Shown here piece by piece: positions 14,329-18,918 of a stretch of DNA of 18,918 bases. The DNA is taken from assembly GCA_937996765.1 (NCBI GenBank), contig CALKUG010000355.1, positions 1-18,918 of the forward strand, read 5' to 3'. The notes under the pieces are model-generated. The model saw only the letters and a list, made by a program, of their open reading frames with translations. It did no database searches and was not told where the DNA came from. Made by a program: the position numbers and the translations under genes. Origin of the DNA: an uncultured Ignavibacteria bacterium (GTDB taxonomy: Bacteria > Bacteroidota > Ignavibacteria > Ignavibacteriales > Ignavibacteriaceae). Positions within the stretch are counted from its first letter, which is position 1, and each line of letters begins with the position of its first letter.

Positions 14329-17061
14329 TTACAGCTTCTTCTTGGTTTCTACAATCTTAAAGGTCTCCAATATGTCGCTTTCCTTAAGATCGTTAAAGTT
14401 TACAATCGAGATACCGCATTCATAACCGGCATCAACTTCACGAACATCATCTTTGATTCTCTTCAGTTGATTAATTTCGCCGGTGAAGATTACTACACCA
14501 TCTCGAACAACACGAATTTTATGAGCGCGCATAACTTTGCCATCCAAAACATAACAACCGGCTACTACGCCAACTTTTGGTACGCGGAATATGGCACGAA
14601 CTTCTATGGTGGATACTATCTCTTCTGAGATAATCGGCGAGAGAAGTCCTTCTAATGCACTCTTCACATCATTAATTGCATCGTAGATAATGCTGTAAAT
14701 ACGGATTTCAACTTTAGTGGTTTCAGCAAGTTTACGAGCATTCTGGTTAGGACGCACGTGGAAACCAATAATAATTGCCTTCGAAGCATCTGCAAGCAAA
14801 ACATCGCTTTCAGATATTGCTCCAACACCGCGGTGTATAACACGAACTACTACTTCTTCTGTCGAAAGTCGCATTAATGAATCCGAGAGAGCTTCAACGG
14901 AACCATCTACGTCGCCTTTAACAATGATTGGTAATTCTTTAACACCACCAATTGCGATACGTTTGGAAATCTCATCGAGTGTTAAGTGGTGAACTTGTTT
15001 ATTATCCTGTTCGCGTTTTAATTGTTGGCGAACCGAAGCCACTTCGCGTGCTTCACGTTCAGAGGATACTACTATAAACTGATCGCCCGCCTGCGGAACA
15101 CCTTCACTACCCAGTACCAGTACCGGTGTAGAAGGACCCGCCTCGGAAACCTTGTTACCACGCTCATCGAACATTGCGCGCACTCTACCTTGGTAGATAC
15201 CACACACAAATGGATCTCCGATTCTTATCGTTCCTTTTTGATTAAGAACTGTGGCTGTTACTCCACGTCCTTTATCCAACTCGGCTTCGATTACGATACC
15301 GCGTGCAAGTCTTTCCTGATTTGCTTTTAAATCGAGGAATTCGGCTTGTATAAGAATCTTTTCAAGCAATAAATCGATATTAATTCCCTTTTTAGCGGAA
15401 ATCTCAACCGACTGATAGGTTCCACCCCATTCCTCAACGAGGATGTTGCGGTCTGCTAACTGTTGCCTAATGCGTTCGATGTTAGATTCGGGTTTATCAA
15501 TTTTATTAATTGCTACTACTATTGGTACGTTGGCCGCTTGTGCGTGGTTTATCGCTTCAACGGTTTGGGGCATAACACTATCATCTGCAGCAACAATAAG
15601 CACCACAATATCGGTAACCTGAGCACCACGTGCACGCATAGCGGTAAACGCTTCGTGACCCGGAGTATCGAGGAATGCAATATACTTTCCATCGCCTACC
15701 TTTACTTTATATGCACCGATATGCTGTGTAATGCCGCCTGCTTCTCCTGCAACCACATTACTATCGCGAATTCTATCGAGAAGTGATGTTTTACCGTGAT
15801 CCACGTGACCCATTATAGTAACCACGGGTGAACGAGGTTGAAGTGTTTCAGGGTCATCGGGTGTATCTGCAAGAGCATCGGCAGTATATTCCTGCTGTAA
15901 TTCGATTTCAAAATCGAACTCATCTGCTACCAGTGTTATAGTATCTAAATCTAATCTCTGGTTAATGGAAACCATTAATCCAAGCTCAATACATTTTTTG
16001 ATTACATCGCCAACAGGCACACCCATAAGGTTTGCCAATTCATTGGCTGCAATGTATTCGTTAACTTTAATTACTTTTTCTTCTTGAGCACGAATTTCTT
16101 GAAGACGCTCTTCATGCTCTATACGTTGTTGTTTTTTCTTCTTCTTGTTTACTTGACGCGAAGAAGGTCCTACATCATCCATACTTAACACCGTTTTACG
16201 GATGCTTTCAAGTACGTCTTTTTGGTCAATTTCTACTTTTTTTACCTTGGGTTTCTTCTTCAGATTTTCAATTTCATCCGGAGTAAGAGGCACATCTTTC
16301 TTTTTATTCTTCTTTTTCTTCTTTTTCTTCTTTTTTGCCTCTTCTGCAGCAGCATCTTCTGTTTTTGGAGCAGCAGGTTTATCTCCTGCAACCTCTGCGG
16401 CTGGTTCTACCGGCTTGGGGGCAACCGGAGGCTTAGGAGTCAAATCCATTTTACCGAGAACGGTTAACCCTTTGGGTTTGCGATCACCGTTTTCATCAAG
16501 ATTTGATTCCGGCTGATCAGGGAATGCGGGGGGCATTTCCGGAACTTCGACTTTCTCGACTTCCGGTTCTGCAACTTCAATTGCCGGTTGCTCTATTTCG
16601 GGAGCTTCAACATCTTCAGTTAATTCCGTGGTTTGTTCTAATTCCTGTTCAGGCTTAGCTTCGGTTTCTAATTCAACATTTTCGGGAGTGGTTTCTTCCA
16701 CTGCCTCAACAGGTTTATCAATAGAGCCATCTGTTTTTTGATGCTTCTCTTTTTTGGTAATTGATACCCTTGTTGATTCAGAGTTCTCATCTATGGTAGC
16801 TGAGATTTCGTCTTTATCCGATTGTTCACTTATGCGCTTTGTTAATTCTGTAATCTTTTTTTGATGCTTTTCAGCTTTCTCAATATCTTTTTTATAATGA
16901 GCGGTAACTTCCGCCATCATTTCATCGGATACCAAAGAGTTCAAAGAGTTTACCTGAAACCCTTTTTTCTTGAGAAAATCTATTAAGCTATCAGAGGATA
17001 TATTAATATCCTTTGCTACCATCGAAATTCTAATTTTCTTATTCTCTGTTCCTTCAGACAT
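14329..17061 (-). CDS. infB: Translation initiation factor IF-2
   Basis: GTPase that brings fMet-tRNA to the 30S and promotes subunit joining. The 910-residue product begins with an IF2 N-terminal subdomain (about 9-60, ISMVAKDINISSDSLIDFLKK-like). A long Glu/Pro/Lys linker follows, then a second IF2_N module (about 331-390). The G domain has G1 GHVDHGKTS (418-426), G2 GITQHIG, G3 DTPGH (465-469), G4 NKID (519-522) and G5 SAKKG (555-559), followed by beta-barrel domains II, III and IV. The linker contains nine consecutive lysines (243-251) plus Asn and three more. ATG start 23 bp after the nusA stop. No ylxR or L7Ae-like gene separates nusA and infB, unlike in Firmicutes. Confidence 0.98.
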   Translation of the reverse strand: MSEGTENKKIRISMVAKDINISSDSLIDFLKKKGFQVNSLNSLVSDEMMAEVTAHYKKDIEKAEKHQKKITELTKRISEQSDKDEISATIDENSESTRVSITKKEKHQKTDGSIDKPVEAVEETTPENVELETEAKPEQELEQTTELTEDVEAPEIEQPAIEVAEPEVEKVEVPEMPPAFPDQPESNLDENGDRKPKGLTVLGKMDLTPKPPVAPKPVEPAAEVAGDKPAAPKTEDAAAEEAKKKKKKKKKNKKKDVPLTPDEIENLKKKPKVKKVEIDQKDVLESIRKTVLSMDDVGPSSRQVNKKKKKQQRIEHEERLQEIRAQEEKVIKVNEYIAANELANLMGVPVGDVIKKCIELGLMVSINQRLDLDTITLVADEFDFEIELQQEYTADALADTPDDPETLQPRSPVVTIMGHVDHGKTSLLDRIRDSNVVAGEAGGITQHIGAYKVKVGDGKYIAFLDTPGHEAFTAMRARGAQVTDIVVLIVAADDSVMPQTVEAINHAQAANVPIVVAINKIDKPESNIERIRQQLADRNILVEEWGGTYQSVEISAKKGINIDLLLEKILIQAEFLDLKANQERLARGIVIEAELDKGRGVTATVLNQKGTIRIGDPFVCGIYQGRVRAMFDERGNKVSEAGPSTPVLVLGSEGVPQAGDQFIVVSSEREAREVASVRQQLKREQDNKQVHHLTLDEISKRIAIGGVKELPIIVKGDVDGSVEALSDSLMRLSTEEVVVRVIHRGVGAISESDVLLADASKAIIIGFHVRPNQNARKLAETTKVEIRIYSIIYDAINDVKSALEGLLSPIISEEIVSTIEVRAIFRVPKVGVVAGCYVLDGKVMRAHKIRVVRDGVVIFTGEINQLKRIKDDVREVDAGYECGISIVNFNDLKESDILETFKIVETKKKL
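16309..16335 (-). repeat. Three perfect 9-bp tandem repeats encoding a nine-lysine run in infB
   Basis: The minus strand reads AAAAAGAAG three times without a mismatch, encoding residues 243-251 of IF-2 (all Lys). It lies in the disordered linker, so unit gain or loss would keep the frame and add or remove three lysines. Confidence 0.9.
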
Positions 17062-17084
17062 ACTGGTCCCGGAGGTTTCCTTTC

Positions 17085-18350
17085 CTATTCTTCTTCCTCT
17101 TCATATTGATCTGCTAATAACTCGAGCAGTTTATCTATTTCCTCGGGAGTTACTTCATCAATTAAATAGAGGTCTTCTTTGGCAGTTTTTAATACTTCGA
17201 GGGCAGTATCGAGCTTATTTTGTATAAGAATTTCATGAAATCCAGGTTTGATTGCGTTGATTTCCGTACGAAGCTCAATCAATTCAATATCATCACTCTC
17301 TTCCATATCCTCGAGAGCTTTTTGTTCACGGATTAAATCAATATCTAATCCAAGTAACTTTGAGGCAAGACGAATATTTACTCCGTTTTTGCCAACAATT
17401 ACCGATGCTTGGTCGTTATCGGCATAAACAAGGGCTTTGCCTTCTTCATTGTCGATCTCAATTTTTTTTATCTTGCCGGGCGAAAGCGCACGGGTGATAA
17501 GTGTTTCTGGGTCGTTTGACCAGTTAATTACATCGATGTTCTCGTTGTTTAATTCCCGTACAATGGCGTGAATTCTCACACCTTTCATACCTACGCAAGC
17601 ACCTACGGCATCTATTCTGCTATCAGCTGAAAATACAGCAACTTTAGCACGTTCGCCGGGTTCGCGAGCTATTGCTTTAATTTGAATAATGTTATCATAA
17701 ATTTCGGGAACTTCTATTTCGAACAAACGGCGCAAAAATGTGTTATCAGCACGACTGATAATAATTTCAGGACCGCGTTTTCCTTTGCGAACTTCTTTTA
17801 CGGTTGCACGAATCGTTTCGCCTTTTTTGTAACGTTCACGAGGAATTTGCTCTTCACGTGGCAATAATAATTCGTTTTTGTTATGATTCACCAAGATATC
17901 GGATTTACGGATTTGGTAAATATCCCCGATTACAATTTCACCAAGCTGAGCTTTGTACTCGTTGTAAACCAAGTCTTTTTCAACATCACGTATTTGCTGA
18001 TTCACAATTTGCTTCGCTTGCATGATCAAACGGCGTTCAAAATCTTCGAGACGGATTTTCTCGGTATATTCTTCACCGATATCCAACTCGTCTTCGTTGC
18101 CACGTTCGTTTACTTCTTTAATACTAATCTCTGCTGAGCTATCTTCAACCACTTCAACAATGATTCTGGCGAGATTTATTTCTATATCTCCGCGATCTAC
18201 GTTAACAATACAGCTTGCGTTTGCATTCAAGCCAAACTTCTTTTTAACAAGCTGCAAAAATGTTTTTTCGATAATGTTTTGCAACATATCTTTATCCATA
18301 CCCTTATCGCGGGCGAGTTGTGCAAAAGCATCAATTATAAGTGCGTTCAT
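17085..18350 (-). CDS. nusA: Transcription termination/antitermination protein NusA
   Basis: RNA polymerase-associated factor that modulates pausing, termination and rRNA antitermination. The 421 residues contain the N-terminal polymerase-binding domain (about 1-130), an S1 domain (about 136-203, GEIVIGDIYQI to IIISR), and two KH domains. KH1 has GMKG (254-257) within DAVGACVGMKGVRI, and KH2 has GKNG (320-323) within VIVGKNGVNIRLAS. After KH2 a charged tail of about 75 residues ends in a run of glutamates; the two acidic repeats of E. coli NusA are not obvious. The ATG has AAGG six bases upstream and lies 16 bp after the rimP stop. The rimP-nusA-infB order is a classic bacterial operon, autoregulated by NusA in E. 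coli. Confidence 0.98.
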   Translation of the reverse strand: MNALIIDAFAQLARDKGMDKDMLQNIIEKTFLQLVKKKFGLNANASCIVNVDRGDIEINLARIIVEVVEDSSAEISIKEVNERGNEDELDIGEEYTEKIRLEDFERRLIMQAKQIVNQQIRDVEKDLVYNEYKAQLGEIVIGDIYQIRKSDILVNHNKNELLLPREEQIPRERYKKGETIRATVKEVRKGKRGPEIIISRADNTFLRRLFEIEVPEIYDNIIQIKAIAREPGERAKVAVFSADSRIDAVGACVGMKGVRIHAIVRELNNENIDVINWSNDPETLITRALSPGKIKKIEIDNEEGKALVYADNDQASVIVGKNGVNIRLASKLLGLDIDLIREQKALEDMEESDDIELIELRTEINAIKPGFHEILIQNKLDTALEVLKTAKEDLYLIDEVTPEEIDKLLELLADQYEEEEE

Positions 18351-18366
18351 TTATACCTTGGCTCCG

Positions 18367-18819
18367 TCATTTAAAACTTATGGTTACAAGTGCTTGTACT
18401 ATGTTAGCAAATTGAACTGTTTGCATTTCCTTTTTTACTTTGAGCACAATTGAGTCACCTTCGATGGATAACAACGTTCCTTCTACGGTACGTTTTTCGC
18501 CACTTTCACCGGAAACTGTAAGCAAGAGGTTGCGGTTAAGGTGCTTTTTGTATTGCTGTGGGTAAATAAGGGGGCGTTCAACTCCGGGAGACGAGACATC
18601 AATACGATACCTCTCCGGTTCTAAACCGGCAGTATCAAGCTCTTCATGCAGCTGTTTGCTTATTTCGGCACATTGTTCAATGGTAACCGATTCTTCACCA
18701 TCAATATAAACTTCAACTATTGGTGACTGGGCAGAACCGCGGAAGAGAACCTCGATCAACAAGAAATTACTTCTTGTTACTACGGAACGAATTACTTCGT
18801 TTATTTGCTCTTTTTTCAT
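18367..18819 (-). CDS. rimP: Ribosome maturation factor RimP
   Basis: RimP binds the 30S precursor and aids early assembly around uS12/uS5. The 150-residue product has the family pattern: an N-terminal alpha/beta domain with EVYIDGEESVTIEQCAEIS, the signature YRIDVSSPGVERPL (about 71-84), and a C-terminal Sm-like domain with a GTLLSIEGDSIVLKVK segment. I chose the ATG at 18817-18819. A TTG four codons upstream is in frame but lies in the T-tract just after a leader hairpin, and neither start has a good Shine-Dalgarno sequence. First gene of the nusA operon. Confidence 0.93.
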   Translation of the reverse strand: MKKEQINEVIRSVVTRSNFLLIEVLFRGSAQSPIVEVYIDGEESVTIEQCAEISKQLHEELDTAGLEPERYRIDVSSPGVERPLIYPQQYKKHLNRNLLLTVSGESGEKRTVEGTLLSIEGDSIVLKVKKEMQTVQFANIVQALVTISFK

Positions 18820-18833
18820 AACTACAAACAAAA

Positions 18834-18854
18834 ATCGCCCATTATTTGGGCGAT
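18834..18854 (-). terminator. Leader hairpin with T-tract ahead of rimP (possible attenuator)
   Basis: On the minus strand a perfect 8-bp stem (ATCGCCCA paired with TGGGCGAT) closes a 5-nt AATAA loop. It is followed at once by TTTTGTTTG and then the rimP ATG. This has the form of an intrinsic terminator, yet it lies between a promoter-like site and the first gene. It could attenuate the operon, protect the mRNA 5' end, or end an upstream transcript. Confidence 0.6.
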
Positions 18855-18863
18855 AGAGAAGTA

Positions 18864-18895
18864 CAAATATACATTATAATTCAATTGCAAACAAG
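18864..18895 (-). promoter_or_regulatory. Candidate Bacteroidota-type promoter of the rimP-nusA-infB operon
   Basis: The minus strand has TATATTTG (18864-18871), matching the -7 consensus TAnnTTTG. Upstream is CTTGTTTG (18888-18895), giving a TTG 20 bp or a TTTG 16 bp from the -7 box. A start point would fall near 18857-18860, leaving a leader of about 40 nt with the hairpin close to its 5' end. The upstream box also forms part of a 6-bp inverted repeat (GCAAAC, 2-bp spacer, GTTTGC; 18887-18900). Confidence 0.5.
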
Positions 18896-18918
18896 TTTGC
18901 CTATTTTAATTCATTCTA

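Noticed and set aside
16202..16516. Plus-strand reading frame rich in Phe and Ser opposite the infB linker
   Set aside because: The Phe run is just the complement of the lysine codons; it lies wholly inside infB and has no features of its own.
18022..18453. Plus-strand 143-codon reading frame opposite the nusA start and rimP end
   Set aside because: Long only because it is antisense to two well-supported genes; composition is Ser/Phe/Ile shadow-like and there is no recognisable domain.
18820..18831. Upstream TTG start for rimP
   Set aside because: It falls in the T-tract right after the leader hairpin, and the family N-terminus fits the ATG four codons later.
1..18918. Mobile element, CRISPR, defence system, or tRNA/rRNA gene
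   Set aside because: No transposase or integrase, no direct-repeat arrays, no cloverleaf-like segment and no long non-coding stretch were seen; the region reads as ordinary conserved chromosome.

Overview
This is a compact stretch of bacterial chromosome in which every supported gene lies on the minus strand, so the genes are described here from high to low coordinates. The sequence is AT-rich (about 40% GC by eye, not computed). The gene content and order point to the Bacteroidota/Chlorobiota/Ignavibacteriota side of the tree. The pointers are rimP-nusA-infB with no ylxR or L7Ae-like gene between nusA and infB, a short TruB, rbfA-truB-ribF-rpsO-pnp in a row, an RNase G/E with an acidic insert in its S1 domain, a LolA-like carrier, and Bacteroidota-style TAnnTTTG promoter boxes. 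I would not name a genus; a member of the Ignavibacteria or a relative is my best guess.

Right half (about 18.9 to 9.68 kb): a translation and RNA-metabolism operon. A promoter-like site and a strong leader hairpin precede rimP, followed by nusA, infB, rbfA, truB, ribF, rpsO and pnp. The proteins cover 30S maturation (RimP, RbfA, uS15), transcription elongation and antitermination (NusA), initiation (IF2), tRNA pseudouridine-55 formation (TruB), FMN/FAD synthesis (RibF) and 3'-5' RNA decay (PNPase). A long imperfect hairpin sits in the infB-rbfA gap. A second copy of the promoter-like octamer lies before ribF. A GC-rich hairpin follows pnp.

Left half (about 9.4 kb to 1): a second tightly spaced run of genes with gaps of about 8-21 bp or short overlaps. 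Its order is RNase G/E, a small transaldolase, GcvT, a ComB-family phosphatase, FtsK, a LolA-like carrier, a multi-TM UPF0104/LPG-synthase-TM protein, a small predicted outer-membrane barrel, and UppP, which runs off the left edge. The last five genes form an envelope and cell-division group: chromosome translocation at the septum, lipoprotein or outer-membrane traffic, an integral membrane protein, an outer-membrane protein, and undecaprenyl-phosphate recycling. Several of these genes use GTG or TTG starts and share stop/start bases with the gene before, which suggests translational coupling.

I see no mobile element, CRISPR array, tRNA, rRNA or defence system, and no convincing new multi-gene system. 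The most interesting signals are non-coding: the rimP leader hairpin just downstream of a promoter-like site, the infB-rbfA hairpin, and the 206-bp spacer between the pnp terminator and rng.
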